Shown: positions 1 to 8,842 of the stretch, one piece after another
Numbering within the stretch: position 1 is the stretch's first letter
How the letters are laid out: each line of letters begins with the position of its first letter
Source: Streptomyces violaceusniger
Lineage (GTDB): Bacteria > Actinomycetota > Actinomycetes > Streptomycetales > Streptomycetaceae
Direction of reading: 5' to 3'
DNA: 64,000 bases
Assembly: GCA_005405945.1 (NCBI GenBank)
Contig: BJHW01000001.1
Span: forward strand, 4,154,001-4,218,000
The notes under the pieces: generated by a model
What the model saw: the letters and a program-made list of their open reading frames with translations, nothing else
Database searches by the model: none
Told to the model about the DNA's origin: nothing
Translations under genes and position numbers: made by a program

Positions 1-129
1 CGGCTCGTGGATGCCGGTGTAGACGCAGCGTCCGAGGTGCTCGACGAACGAGCCGAAGAGGCGGGGGTTGACGTCGCCGACGGCGAAGGCGGGGTCGAGG
101 GTGAACCGGGCGGAATCGGTCTGCGGCAT
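1..129 (-). CDS. alpha-L-arabinofuranosidase, GH51, N-terminal 43 residues (runs off the window)
   Basis: Only the first 43 codons are present; the gene continues beyond position 1. The translation begins MPQTDSARFTLDPAFAVGDV and continues with LFGSFVEHLGRCVYTGIHEP. The (Y/F)GSF(V/I)EHLGR-(C/A)VY-GI-EP signature is the hallmark N-terminus of GH51 exo-alpha-L-arabinofuranosidases, intracellular enzymes that remove terminal arabinofuranose from arabinan, arabinoxylan or arabinogalactan oligosaccharides. No signal peptide is visible, as expected for the family. The catalytic glutamates lie outside the window. A GH30 glycosidase sits 2 kb away, which would fit arabinogalactan or hemicellulose use, but a shared pathway is inference. 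Confidence 0.85.
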   Translation of the reverse strand, partial: MPQTDSARFTLDPAFAVGDVNPRLFGSFVEHLGRCVYTGIHEP

Positions 130-437
130 GACGGCCCATCTCTTCGGGTGTCGCGGCCACGCGGGTGCGGGAGCGCGCGAGCACGCGACTATTCGACATA
201 TCGACCAGCGCTCGTTTCTTCGAACGCGACCGTAAGATCTCGCCACGGCGTGCGTCAATGGCAGGGCGGCGCCGGGTTGCCCGTTGCCCGAGCTGAGCGG
301 CGGGGTGTGCGAGCCGAGCGTCAGATCGTCCGACCCGAGCGGCGGGTCGTCCGAGCCGAGCGGTCCGCGCTGGGGAGCGCCGGGAGCCCCGGCGCCCGGT
401 GAGCGGAGGCGCCGGGCGGCCGGACCTCCGTGTTCGC
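130..437. other. gene-free stretch with short imperfect tandem repeats
   Basis: This 308-bp gap separates the GH51 start (leftward) from the end of the binding-protein gene (also leftward), so it holds the GH51 promoter. Around 282-365 lie four imperfect copies of a roughly 27-bp unit containing GAGCCGAGCGG and GGGTCGTCC. Open frames across it are repetitive and have no family signature. I see no convincing gene. Confidence 0.4.
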
Positions 438-1577
438 TCAGCCGGTGTGGAGGATCCGAAAGCGATCGGGCTCCGCCGGATCCCGATCGACGACCTGGAC
501 CGGCGGCCAAGCCCATTGCCAGACGCTGATGCCTGGCGTGCGGGAGAAGCGGATCCGCCCGCGGGTGCCTTCGACCGCGACGCGCGGCCAGGACGCGGCG
601 ATGCCCGCCCGGCTCGGAACGGCGCGCCCGGCGGCGGGGTCCGTGCCCTGAGCACGCAGCACCTCGGCGAGGACGACGCCCGTGTCGTAGCCCTCGAAGG
701 CGACGAAGGAGGGGGCCGCGGCCAGCCGCTCGCGGAGGGCCGCCTCGACCCGTGCGCCGAGTGGGCCGAGGCGCTGGGGCAGGTAGCGCAGGAACGGGAT
801 CGCGGCGCCGTCCTGGCCCAGCGACGCCGCCCATTCGGTGAACTCCGGCTGCCCGGCCGGGGCACCCACCATGATCTCGGCGAGGCGCTGGTCGCGGCGG
901 ACGGACGTGACGATCGGCACGGCCGGCTCCGGGTGGCCGACCAGCAGCAGGAGGGCTGTCGCGCGATGGGCGACGAGTTCGTCGCACACGGCCGCCGGGG
1001 CGAGCGCGCGCATGTCGAGTTCGATGACGGTGCCGCCGCGCGGAGCGAGGTGGTCCCGCAGGATACGGGTCCCGGACGCCCAGTAGACACTCGGCTCGGC
1101 CGCCACGGCGATGCGACGGTGGCCCGCGCCGAGGAGGAAGTCCGCGTAGATCCGCCAGCCGTGGGACTGCGCCGGGGCGAGGCGCGCGACCCATTCCGTC
1201 GGCTGTTCGGTGAGCGCGTCGAGAACCGCCGACGAGCAGAGGAACGGCAGGCCGAGGGCGTCGGCCCGGGCGGCGGCGGCGCGAGCGACGACGCTGTGGT
1301 ACTCCCCCGCCAAGGCGGCCACGCCCAGGCGGGCCAGTTCGTCCACGGCCGCCGCGGCCTTCCGCGGATCGGCCGCGGTGTCGCGGACCACCAGCTCGAG
1401 TGGCCTTCCGGCGATCCCGCCGTCGGCATTGACGTCGCGGACGGCCAGCTCGAGTCCGGCGAGCACGTGTTGGCCCGCCTCGACCCAGCCGGGCCGGGTC
1501 AGCGGAACGAGAGCGCCGATCCGGACGGATGATCCGCCTCGCCGTGGCGGGCGCGCCTGGGTGACCATGCCGGACAT
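438..1577 (-). CDS. ABC-type substrate-binding protein, Leu/Ile/Val-binding (Peripla_BP_6) type, without signal peptide
   Basis: A 379-residue protein with the type I periplasmic-binding fold of branched-chain amino acid and amide receptors. After a basic leader, IGALVPLTRPGW starts the first beta-alpha unit, followed by GLELAVRDVNADGGIAGRPL and ELVVRDTAADPRKAAAAVDEL, the standard N-lobe pattern of the LivJ/AmiC group. There is no hydrophobic signal or lipobox, so it may be a cytoplasmic sensor-like member rather than an exported receptor. No permease or ATPase genes are adjacent. The first ATG (1577) is used; a second ATG lies three codons in. The ligand is unknown. Confidence 0.7.
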   Translation of the reverse strand: MSGMVTQARPPRRGGSSVRIGALVPLTRPGWVEAGQHVLAGLELAVRDVNADGGIAGRPLELVVRDTAADPRKAAAAVDELARLGVAALAGEYHSVVARAAAARADALGLPFLCSSAVLDALTEQPTEWVARLAPAQSHGWRIYADFLLGAGHRRIAVAAEPSVYWASGTRILRDHLAPRGGTVIELDMRALAPAAVCDELVAHRATALLLLVGHPEPAVPIVTSVRRDQRLAEIMVGAPAGQPEFTEWAASLGQDGAAIPFLRYLPQRLGPLGARVEAALRERLAAAPSFVAFEGYDTGVVLAEVLRAQGTDPAAGRAVPSRAGIAASWPRVAVEGTRGRIRFSRTPGISVWQWAWPPVQVVDRDPAEPDRFRILHTG

Positions 1578-1664
1578 TGCATCCGCCGCGATCGCCGACA
1601 GGCAACCGATTATGCGCTCGCCGCCGCCCTCCCAGGCACCTCGCCCCGCCCGGCGACACCACCC

Positions 1665-2063
1665 CTACGACGGGCGGATGCCGGTGTTGGACAGCCGCAG
1701 CCGGAGCTCCCGCTCCTGGTCGCCCGCCACCGCGCCCTGCTCGCGTACCTCGAAGGCGCGGGCCAGGATCTCCGCCATCTGCCGCACCGGGAGGGGGCCG
1801 CCCTGGAGGTCGGCGGTGACGGGGGCCGTCAGGGAGGCCGGGCGCGGCTCCGCGCGTGGGTCGGCCACCTCGAAGACGGACGTCCACACCGTGGGCCGCC
1901 CCTCCCCCGCGTCCTGCGGAAGTTGCGCCGTCGCCTGGTCGGACGCGTAAGCCGTGCGCAGCACACCGAAGACGGCCTCGGCGTCGTCCCGCGAGATTCC
2001 GCTCACCGCCACCAGCACCTGCGAGGCGGACCGAGGCTGTTCCGGACCGGCCGTCGTGGACAT
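1665..2063 (-). CDS. conserved hypothetical protein, 132 aa
   Basis: A 132-residue soluble protein with no family I recognise. It has an N-terminal alpha/beta-looking part (VLVAVSGISRDDAEAVFGVL) and a C-terminal helical part (MAEILARAFEVREQGAVAGD) and ends in RLRLSNTGIRPS. There are no membrane segments, cysteines or signal peptide. Third-position G/C is strong and the frame is clean. It is transcribed in the same direction as the binding protein about 90 bp downstream and may share its transcript. Confidence 0.5.
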   Translation of the reverse strand: MSTTAGPEQPRSASQVLVAVSGISRDDAEAVFGVLRTAYASDQATAQLPQDAGEGRPTVWTSVFEVADPRAEPRPASLTAPVTADLQGGPLPVRQMAEILARAFEVREQGAVAGDQERELRLRLSNTGIRPS

Positions 2064-2253
2064 GGGGCCACCTTTCCCGTCGTTTTCCCGTCGTTTCCCG
2101 TCGCTCCGAGCTCTTTCGGCCCCCGGGTACCCGCCCGCCCCCGGCCCATCACCTCGTGAGCGATCCCTTGACCCGCCTCACCGCCGCCTCTACCGTGCGG
2201 CCGACGTTACGGAAACGTTCCGGAACTTTTCGGAGCCGGGAAGGGAAGTTTTC

Positions 2254-3650
2254 GTGATCACTTCGGTCCGCACGGCCCTCGTCGGCGCGATCGCCGCCGC
2301 ACTGCTCCCGCTCACCACACCGTCCGCCGCCGCGGAACCACTCCGCGGCGGCACCGTGGATTTCGGTCGGCACCTCCAGCCCATCGACGGTTTCGGCTTC
2401 TCCCAGGCGTTCCAGCGCGCCGATCTGATGCACGGCGCCCAGGGGCTGACCCCGGAGCACCAGCGCGAAGTGCTGGACCTGCTGCTGAACCGCACCAGGG
2501 GCGCCGGGTTGAGCATTCTGCGCCTCGGCATCGGCTCGTCCTCCGACGAGGTCTACGACCACATGAAGTCCATCCAGCCCACCGACCCGGGCGGCCCGGA
2601 CGCGCCCCCGCGCTATGAGTGGGACGGCGACGACGGGGGCCAGGTGTGGCTGGCCAAGGAGGCGCGACGGTACGGCGTGAAGCGCTTCTACGCCGACGCC
2701 TGGAGCGCACCGGGCTATATGAAGACGAACGGGACGGACACGAACGGCGGGACGCTGAAGGAGGAGTGGCGACGGGCGTACGCCGACTACCTGGTGCAGT
2801 ACGCGACGTTCTACCGCCAGGAGGGCGTCCGCATCACCGACCTCGGCTTCACCAATGAGCCGGACCTCGCCACGTCCTACGCCTCGATGCGGTTCACCCC
2901 GGAACAGGCGGTCGAGGTGATCAAGGCGATCGGCCCCACGGTGCGGCGGGCCGGGATCAACCTGGTGTGCTGCGACGCGGCCGGATGGGACGAGCAGGCG
3001 TCGTTCTCCGCCGCGATCGAGGCCGACGGCGCCGCCGCGCACCAGGTCGCGGTGCACACGGGCCACCCCTACGTCACCCCCTCCGACCAGCCCCTGCCGA
3101 CGGGCCGCCGCACCTGGATGTCGGAGTGGAGCCCCAACGGGACGACGTGGAACGAGGCGTGGGATGACCGCTCCGGCCATGACGGCTTGGCGGTGGCGGA
3201 GGCGATCCACACGACGCTCGCGGACGCGGGGCGAGTGGGTATGTGTACTGGTTCGGCGCGTCGGTGGGCGCCACCCGGGGGCTGATCCAGCTGGACGGCC
3301 CGGACTACCACGTCTCCAAGCGGCTGTGGGCCCTGGCCGCGTACAGCCGTTTCATCCGGCCCGGGGCGGTACGGGTCTCGGCGGACTCCGGGGCGGAGGG
3401 CGTGCGGACGACGGCCTTCCGGAACCGGGACGGCCGACGGGTCCTGGAGATCCTCAACACCGGTGAGGAGGCGGTGCGCGCGGACTACGCGCTGCGTGGC
3501 GGAGCGAGTGGGGGCGGGCACGCGCGGGGCGCGGTCTACCGGACGGACGAGACACACGCACTCAGCCGCGTCGGCACCGCGCGGGTGCGCGACGGACGGC
3601 TGGCGGTCGAGCTGCCGGGGCGTTCGCTGACGACGGTGGTGCTGCGATAG
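2254..3650 (+). CDS. secreted GH30-family glycoside hydrolase (frame broken near 3231)
   Basis: Extracellular glycosidase. The GTG start at 2254 follows an AAGGGAAG ribosome site and opens a Sec signal ending near TPSAAAEP. Mature-region motifs are GFGFSQAF near the N-terminus, LRLGIGSSS, TNEPD (acid/base Glu) and WMSEWSP (nucleophile Glu), the clan A arrangement of GH30. The C-terminal third is the beta-sandwich typical of the family. The frame shifts near 3228-3232; adding one G to the GGGG run restores a continuous 465-residue product through SGYVYWFGASVG. Substrate is not certain: GH30 includes glucuronoxylanases, beta-1,6-glucanases and beta-1,6-galactanases, and the neighbouring GH51 would suit a galactanase role. 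Confidence 0.78.
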
Positions 3651-3654
3651 CCGG

Positions 3655-3688
3655 GACCGCCCCTGCCACACGGGTGGCAGGGGCGGTC
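3655..3688. terminator. bidirectional hairpin terminator between convergent genes
   Basis: A perfect 15-bp stem (3655-3669 with 3674-3688) closes an ACGG tetraloop. It lies 5 bp after the GH30 stop and 21 bp after the stop of the oppositely transcribed oxidoreductase, so it can serve both genes. There is no U-tract, as is usual in Streptomyces. Confidence 0.85.
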
Positions 3689-3709
3689 GAACCATCGATC
3701 CATGAACCG

Positions 3710-4728
3710 TCAGTCCTCGAAGGCGACGATCATCTTGCCGGTGTTCTCCCCCCGGAGCATCCCGAGGAAGGCGTCCACCGCGTTGTCCACGCCCTTGACG
3801 ACGGTCTCGCGGTAGTGCAGCTTGCCCTCGCGGATCCAGCCGCCGACCTCCTGGAAGAACTGCTCCTGAAGGTGCTGGTGGTCCCCGACCAGCATGCCCT
3901 GGATCCGCAGCCGCTTGCCGATGACCATCGCGAGGTTGCGCGGTGCGGGGGTCGGCTCGGTGGCGTTGTACTGCGAGATCATGCCGCAGACGGTGACCCG
4001 GCCGTGCACCTTGAGGCGGCTGATGGCGGCCTCGAGGTGCTCCCCGCCGACGTTGTCGAAGTAGACGTCGATCCCGTCCGGCGCGGCCTCCTTGAGCTGG
4101 TCGGCGACCGGGCCGTTCTTGTAGTTGAACGCCGCGTCGAAGCCGTACTCGTCGAGCAGCACCCGGACCTTCTCGTCCGAACCGGCGCTGCCGATCACCC
4201 GCGAGGCGCCCTTGAGCTTGGCGATCTGGCCGACCTCGCTGCCGACCGCGCCTGCCGCGCCCGAGACGAAGACCGCGTCGCCCTCCTTGAAGGACGCGAC
4301 CTCCAGCAGCCCCGCGTAGGCGGTGAGGCCCGGCATGCCGAGCACCCCGAGGTAGGCGGGGAGGGGGCGACCTCGGGGTCGACGGTGACGGCGCTCTTGG
4401 CGTCCACCGTCGCGTATTCGCGCCAGCCGCCGAAGTGCAGGATGTGGTCGCCGACGGAGATGCCCTCCGCGTTGGAGGCGACGACCTTGCCGACCGCGCC
4501 GCCTTCCATCGGCCGGTCCAGCTGGAACGGCGGCGTGTACGACTTCACGTCGTTCATGCGGCCGCGCATGTACGGGTCCACCGACATGTAGAGGTTGCGG
4601 ACCAGCGCCTGCCCGGGACCCGGCTCGGAGACCGGGGCCTCGCGCAGTGCGAAGTCCTCCGGCTTCGGCCACCCCTGGGGGCGGGCGACCAGGTGCCATT
4701 CACGGCCGGTGGTGGGGATGACGGACAT
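3710..4728 (-). CDS. NADP-dependent MDR-family oxidoreductase, curcumin-reductase-like (frame broken near 4366)
   Basis: Zinc-free medium-chain reductase that reduces enone or double-bond substrates with NADPH. The N-terminal half has YMSVDPYMRGRM and PMEGGAVGKVV. The C-terminal half has the nucleotide-binding motif VSGAAGAVGSEVGQIAK, then DVYFDNVGGEHLEAA and VCGMISQYN, typical of the leukotriene B4 dehydrogenase/CurA group. The halves are in different frames; adding one C to the C5 run near 4366 joins them into 339 residues, the normal family length. It is divergent from a MarR regulator whose likely operator overlaps its promoter, suggesting electrophile- or phenolic-responsive expression (inference). 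Confidence 0.85.
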
Positions 4729-4746
4729 GGAAGGGGCCTCTCCTAC

Positions 4747-4763
4747 GTTTCAGCAGATGAAAC
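4747..4763. promoter_or_regulatory. inverted-repeat operator, probable MarR site
   Basis: GTTTCA-GCAGA-TGAAAC is a perfect 6-5-6 inverted repeat in the gap between the divergent oxidoreductase and MarR genes. It lies just downstream of the -10 of the predicted leftward promoter, where a bound repressor would block transcription. A MarR dimer binding here is inference from position and symmetry. Confidence 0.6.
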
Positions 4764-4764
4764 A

Positions 4765-4794
4765 ATCATGCTGCTGGATATTTCATGCTGTCAA
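4765..4794 (-). promoter_or_regulatory. sigma70-type promoter for the oxidoreductase
   Basis: Read leftward, TTGACA (4794-4789) is followed after 18 bp by CATGAT (4770-4765). This is a consensus -35 and a good -10. Predicted transcription would start about 4758, inside the inverted repeat at 4747-4763. The region is unusually AT-rich for this genome. Confidence 0.6.
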
Positions 4795-4798
4795 GTAA

Positions 4799-5245
4799 AT
4801 GGGTACCCTGGTGGGCATGACGTCCCGCATCGACCCGCTGACCCTCGAGGTCGTCGAGCTCATTGGCACCATCGTGGCCCGTTATTACGAGGAATACGAG
4901 GAGGCGGCGGCCAAGCACTCCCTGACCGGGGCACAGGCCCGGGTGCTGGGCCTGCTGGCCGGCGGTCCGACGCCGATGCGACGGCTCGCCCAGCAGCTGA
5001 AGTGCGAGCCGTCGAACGTCACCGGGATCGTGGACCGCCTGGAGTCGCGCGGCCTCGCCGAGCGCCGCCTGGACCCGGCCGACCGCCGGGTCAAACTGGC
5101 CGCGGCCACCGAGGCGGGCCGGGAGACCTCCGAACGACTCCGGGGCTCACTCGACTTCGCCCGCGAACCGCTGGCGGAACTCTCGGACGAGGAGCGGACG
5201 GTCCTGCGCGACCTGCTCAAACGGATGCTGGGCACCACGCCGTAA
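4799..5245 (+). CDS. MarR-family transcriptional regulator
   Basis: A 148-residue winged-helix regulator. The DNA-binding core is visible as HSLTGAQARVLGLLAGG, PMRRLAQQLKCEPSNVTGIV (recognition helix) and DRLESRGLAERRLDPADRRV (wing with the conserved D-R pair). The C-terminal helices end in LLKRMLGTTP. Two starts are possible, ATG 4799 and ATG 4817; the second follows a weak GGTGGG. The gene is divergent from the MDR oxidoreductase and probably controls it and itself through the 4747-4763 inverted repeat. The 3' flank carries the C-rich module described elsewhere. Confidence 0.85.
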   Translation: MGTLVGMTSRIDPLTLEVVELIGTIVARYYEEYEEAAAKHSLTGAQARVLGLLAGGPTPMRRLAQQLKCEPSNVTGIVDRLESRGLAERRLDPADRRVKLAAATEAGRETSERLRGSLDFAREPLAELSDEERTVLRDLLKRMLGTTP

Positions 5246-6045
5246 GGCCGACGCCGCAGGGCGCGTCGCGTCATGCCCATCGCCGGGAGGCCGGGGGTAC
5301 GGGATCCTCTTCCCCCCGCCCCTTCCCGCAGCGTGGGTACGCGGCTCCGCCTCGTGGGTATGCGGCTCCGCCACGTGGCAAGGGCTCCGCCCCCGGACCC
5401 CGACGTCCGGAGCCGGGCCCCATCACGCGGCGGAGCCGCATACCTATGCAGCGGGAGGGGCGGAGCCCGGCCGGGGGCTGGGGCGAAACCCCCGGCCCAG
5501 GGTCTGGGGCGGAGCCCCCGGGCCCGAGGTCTGGGGCGGCGTAGCTCCCAGTCCGGCGCTTGGGGCAGAGCCCGGCCCGAGGTCTGAGACGAAGCCCGGC
5601 CCGGGCTGGGGCGCAGCCCTGGGCTCGAGGTCTGGGGCAGAGCCCCGATCGGGGTCTGGAGCGGAGCCCCGGTCCACGTCTGGAGCAGAGCCCCGGGTCC
5701 GGCGTCTGAGGCGGAGCCTCCAGTCCGGCGTCTGAGGCGGAGCCCCGGGTGTCCCGGGTCCGGGGTCTGGGGGCGAAGCCCCGATCCGGGGTCTGAGGCG
5801 AAACCCCAGTCCGGCGCCCGGGGCAGAGCCCGGCCCGGGGTCTGGGGCGAAACCCCCGGTCCAGGCTCTGGGGCGAAACCCCCGGTCCAGGGTCCGGGGC
5901 GGAGCCCCCGGGCCCGAGGTCTGGGGCGGAGCCCCGCCGGGGTCCGGGGCGGAGCCCCGCCGGGGTCCGGGGCGGAGCCCCGGGTTCGGGAAGGGGCGGG
6001 GAGGGGAACGGCTCGCCGCAGGCGTCACGACCGGCCGGACACCCC
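5246..6045. repeat. 800-bp gene-free repeat field: about 16 copies of a GGGGCGGAGCCCC-containing unit
   Basis: Between the convergent MarR and SCO2400-like genes. From about 5495 to 5995 there are about 16 imperfect direct copies of a 25-45 bp unit that starts GGTCTGGGGCGGAGCCCC and continues with GGTCCGG-like sequence. Each copy carries a small GGGGC/GCCCC self-complementary core. The field is bounded by the C-rich module facing in from each gene end (CCCGCCCCTTCCCG near 5318 and CGGGAAGGGGCGGGG near 5997). Open frames across it, including a 205-codon one, are repeats in translation and not genes. Confidence 0.8.
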
Positions 6046-6840
6046 CTACGTGCACCACCACAGGAAGCGCTGGCAGGTCTCCGTGGGCGTCGGGGTCGGC
6101 GTCGGTACGACCGTCGCCGGGGCGGTGGGCCTCGGGTTCGGCGGGGTGGTGGGCCGGTGGGTAGCCCCGGAGCCGCCCGGGGCCGACGGGGAGTCGTCCG
6201 ACGGGTCGGAGGGCGAGGCGTCGTCCGGATCGGGCGAGGTGTCGTCCTCCTCGCCCTTGGACATCCCGCCGTCCTTGCCCTTGTCCTTGCCCTTGGACGG
6301 CTTTCCGTCCTCGCCGTCCGCCGCCGAGGGTCCCGCGCCCGGGTCGGTCGTGTCCTGGACGATCGTCTCGGCGGACTCCGTCACCCCGCCGTCCCGGTCG
6401 GCCACCGGCGCCTGCCGCCTGGGCGCCGGGGAGGACTCCCGCCAGTGCCCCTCGGTGGCCAGCTCGGCCACGAACACCGCGGCCAGCACCGGACCGAGCA
6501 CCGACGCCAGGATCGCCACCCGGCGTCCCCGGCCCCGGCGGGCCCGGCGGGCGCGGGGGCCGAAGAGGCCCCGGGACTTGGGCTTCCGGCGCGAGGCGCG
6601 CGCGGCGCCGGTGGCACGCGAGGCACCGGAGGCACGGGACGCCTGCGCCGTACGCCTGTCCGCCCGCCGTTCCGCCCGCGTGGCGGGCACCTCAGCCCCG
6701 CCGCCCCCGTCCGCCCCGCCCGCCGCGTCCGGCGCATCCGACGCGGCAGAGGGCAGCCCGAGGTCCTCGACGGGCCTCCCGCATCCAGGGCAGGAGACGG
6801 CACCGTTGAGATGACGGCGACAGGGAGAGCAGTAATCCAT
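6046..6840 (-). CDS. SCO2400-like zinc-ribbon membrane protein
   Basis: A 264-residue protein opening MDYCSPCRRHLNGAVSCPGC, two CxxC knuckles of a short zinc ribbon. An Arg/Ala-rich linker follows, then one transmembrane segment (VAILASVLGPVLAAVFVAEL, about residues 108-127). A long disordered Lys/Asp/Ser/Pro-rich stretch ends in CQRFLWWCT. Zinc ribbon, single TM and a terminal C-x6-C matches what I remember of the Streptomyces SCO2400 family, of unknown function. The start ATG overlaps no neighbour. The topology suggests a cytoplasmic ribbon with an external tail. Confidence 0.65.
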   Translation of the reverse strand: MDYCSPCRRHLNGAVSCPGCGRPVEDLGLPSAASDAPDAAGGADGGGGAEVPATRAERRADRRTAQASRASGASRATGAARASRRKPKSRGLFGPRARRARRGRGRRVAILASVLGPVLAAVFVAELATEGHWRESSPAPRRQAPVADRDGGVTESAETIVQDTTDPGAGPSAADGEDGKPSKGKDKGKDGGMSKGEEDDTSPDPDDASPSDPSDDSPSAPGGSGATHRPTTPPNPRPTAPATVVPTPTPTPTETCQRFLWWCT

Positions 6841-6972
6841 TTCGCCGGGCAGGTTATGTGACCAACAGGTAGGCCAGCAGGACGCAGGGTGTGAGGATCC
6901 TGTGCAAAGAACGGCACGAAAGCCCTCGTCAGGCCGCTGCCCCGGGGACGGCCCGGGTCCGACCCGCCTCGC

Positions 6973-7854
6973 TCAGCCGCCGAAGGCGGGCTGCGCCAGA
7001 CCCTGCCCCACACCCGGGATGACCAGCAGTGACCCGGCGAGCGGCGGCGCGGCGGCGCCGAGGCCGACGCGTGCCGAGGTCAGATACAGATCGGTGAGGT
7101 CCGCACCGCCGAAGGCACACGCGGTCGGACGCGGGAACGGCAGCTCCACCACCCGATCGAGTGTCCCGTCAGGGGCGTAGCGACGGATCGCGGCGCCGTC
7201 CCACAAGGCGACCCACACCGCGCCATCGGCGTCCACACACAGCCCGTCCGGGAAGCCCGCACCCTCCTCGACCTCGGCGAACGGCCTCCGGCCCGAGACC
7301 ACCGGGCCATCGGGGTCATAGGAGCCATCGACGTCGAAGACATCGATACGGCGGGTGGGGGTGTCGATGTAGTACATCAGGCGGCCGTCCGGGCTCCAGC
7401 CGATGCCGTTGCTGACCGTCACCTCCGGCAGGAACTCCGTATGGGAGCCGTCGGACCCGATCCGGGAGAGCGTGCCGCCGCCGGTCCCCTCGTCGTAGCG
7501 CATGGTGCCCGCCCACAGCGAGCCGTCGGGCGCGACGGCGGCGTCGTTGCCCCGGCGGCCGGGGACCGCCTCGCGCAGCAGCCAGTCGAAGCCGCCGTCG
7601 GCGCCGTACACCCCGATGCCGTCGCGGAGGTTGACCACCAGGCCGCCGCCCGCGCGGGGCTTGGCCGCGCCGACGTGCTGCTCGGTGCCCAGGGTGGTGC
7701 GGCGGCCGGTGGCGGGGGCGTAGGTGTGGACGCGGGAGGAGAGGATGTCCACCCAGATCAGCCGCTGGGCGGCGGCGTCCCAGGTGGGCCCCTCACCGAG
7801 CACGGCGCTCGCGCGCACCGCGATCTCGAGCGATGGCCGTGTGCATGTGCTCAT
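6973..7854 (-). CDS. SMP-30/gluconolactonase/LRE family protein
   Basis: A 293-residue six-bladed beta-propeller lactonase. The metal-binding positions of the family are present: Glu in LGEGPTWDA near residue 20, Asn in RRGNDAAVAPDG, the Asn of VSNGIGWSPDG and the Asp of FPDGLCVDADG. Such enzymes hydrolyse sugar lactones using a divalent metal. The ATG at 7854 overlaps the TGA of the upstream IclR gene (ATGA), so the two are translationally coupled and the regulator probably controls its own operon. Pentonate or uronate lactone metabolism is likely but not shown. Confidence 0.85.
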   Translation of the reverse strand: MSTCTRPSLEIAVRASAVLGEGPTWDAAAQRLIWVDILSSRVHTYAPATGRRTTLGTEQHVGAAKPRAGGGLVVNLRDGIGVYGADGGFDWLLREAVPGRRGNDAAVAPDGSLWAGTMRYDEGTGGGTLSRIGSDGSHTEFLPEVTVSNGIGWSPDGRLMYYIDTPTRRIDVFDVDGSYDPDGPVVSGRRPFAEVEEGAGFPDGLCVDADGAVWVALWDGAAIRRYAPDGTLDRVVELPFPRPTACAFGGADLTDLYLTSARVGLGAAAPPLAGSLLVIPGVGQGLAQPAFGG

Positions 7855-8627
7855 ATGTCCCGCCTCCGATGTCCCAGCCGCACCGACAGTTCACCCGCGC
7901 CCTTGGCCGCCAGTTCTTCCAGCTCGGCCTGGCGCTCATCGCTCCAGCGGATCGTCGGCACCGAGATCGACAGCGCCGCGACCACCTTCCCCGTGGAGTC
8001 CCGTACGGGGGCCGCCACGCAGTTCACATCCGGGTTGGACTCCCGCTGCTCGACCGCGATGCCGCGCTCGCGCACGGTGGCGAGGTGGCGGCGCAGTTCG
8101 TCGGGGGAGGTGATGCTGTTGTCCGTCATCGCGGCCAGCGGCTGATCACCGGACAGCCGCGTGGCCAGGGCGTCCTCCGGGAGGGAGGCGAGCAGCATCT
8201 TGCCGACCGAGGTGCAGTGCGCGGGCAGCCGGCGGCCCGCGGCGGAGACCATGCGGACGGCGTGGGTGGAGTCGACCTTGGCGATGTAGATGACGTCCCT
8301 GCCCTCGAGGATCGCGACATGCACGGTCTCGTCGCAGGTCTCCGCGACGCTCCGGGCCACCTGCTGGCCCTCGGCGGCCAGGTCGAGCTGTTCGGCGTAG
8401 CGGCTGCCCAGCTGGTACGGCCGCACCCCGAGCCGATAACGGCCGGGCTGGTCGGGGACCTGGACCAGATAGGAGCGGGCGGCCAGAGTGGTCACCAGCT
8501 CATGGACCGTCGTACGGGGCAGCCCGAGTCGACGGGTGATCTCGGGCGCGGAGAGTGTGCCGTCTCCGTCCAGGAAGAGCTCGAGTATGTCCAGAGCCCG
8601 TGTCACCGCGGGCACCAGGCGTCCCAT
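7851..8627 (-). CDS. IclR-family transcriptional regulator
   Basis: A 258-residue IclR protein. The N-terminal winged helix is visible in AVTRALDILELFLDGDGTLS and EITRRLGLPRTTVHELVTTL. The C-terminal effector domain has AHCTSVGKMLLASLP and CVAAPVRDSTGKVVAALSIS. I use ATG 8627, preceded by GGGGAGGGCGAG, rather than an in-frame upstream ATG lacking a ribosome site. It is the first gene of a two-gene operon with the SMP-30 lactonase. The 215-bp divergent gap to 8843 contains a GC-rich inverted repeat around GGCCGGTGGCCGG that could be its operator (inference). Confidence 0.88.
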   Translation of the reverse strand: MGRLVPAVTRALDILELFLDGDGTLSAPEITRRLGLPRTTVHELVTTLAARSYLVQVPDQPGRYRLGVRPYQLGSRYAEQLDLAAEGQQVARSVAETCDETVHVAILEGRDVIYIAKVDSTHAVRMVSAAGRRLPAHCTSVGKMLLASLPEDALATRLSGDQPLAAMTDNSITSPDELRRHLATVRERGIAVEQRESNPDVNCVAAPVRDSTGKVVAALSISVPTIRWSDERQAELEELAAKGAGELSVRLGHRRRDI

Positions 8628-8842
8628 AGTGCTCGCCCTCCCCTTCTGGTTCAGATGGCAAGCGTTCGAGATTCCGGCCGGTGGCCGGTATCGCGAACAC
8701 AGGTTATGCGGAGGGGACTTCCCTCGGCAATGGTCCGGCAAAGGCACGATGTGCCGGGAAGCGCTTGCGCCACCGTACGGGGACGCCCCCGTACGCCACC
8801 GCGCACCACGGCACGGCGAGCCCGTACGCCACGATAGGAGCC

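Noticed and set aside
438..1532. Long rightward open frame (377 codons) opposite the binding-protein gene
   Set aside because: A third-position G/C shadow of the leftward gene; Arg/Gly/Ala-rich with no motifs.
5495..5995. CRISPR array
   Set aside because: Units are degenerate and 25-45 bp with no unique constant-length spacers; no cas genes in the window.
5444..6061. 205-codon leftward frame of P-D-P/G-S-A-P repeats
   Set aside because: Translation of the intergenic satellite; periodicity follows the DNA unit, and no start site or family.
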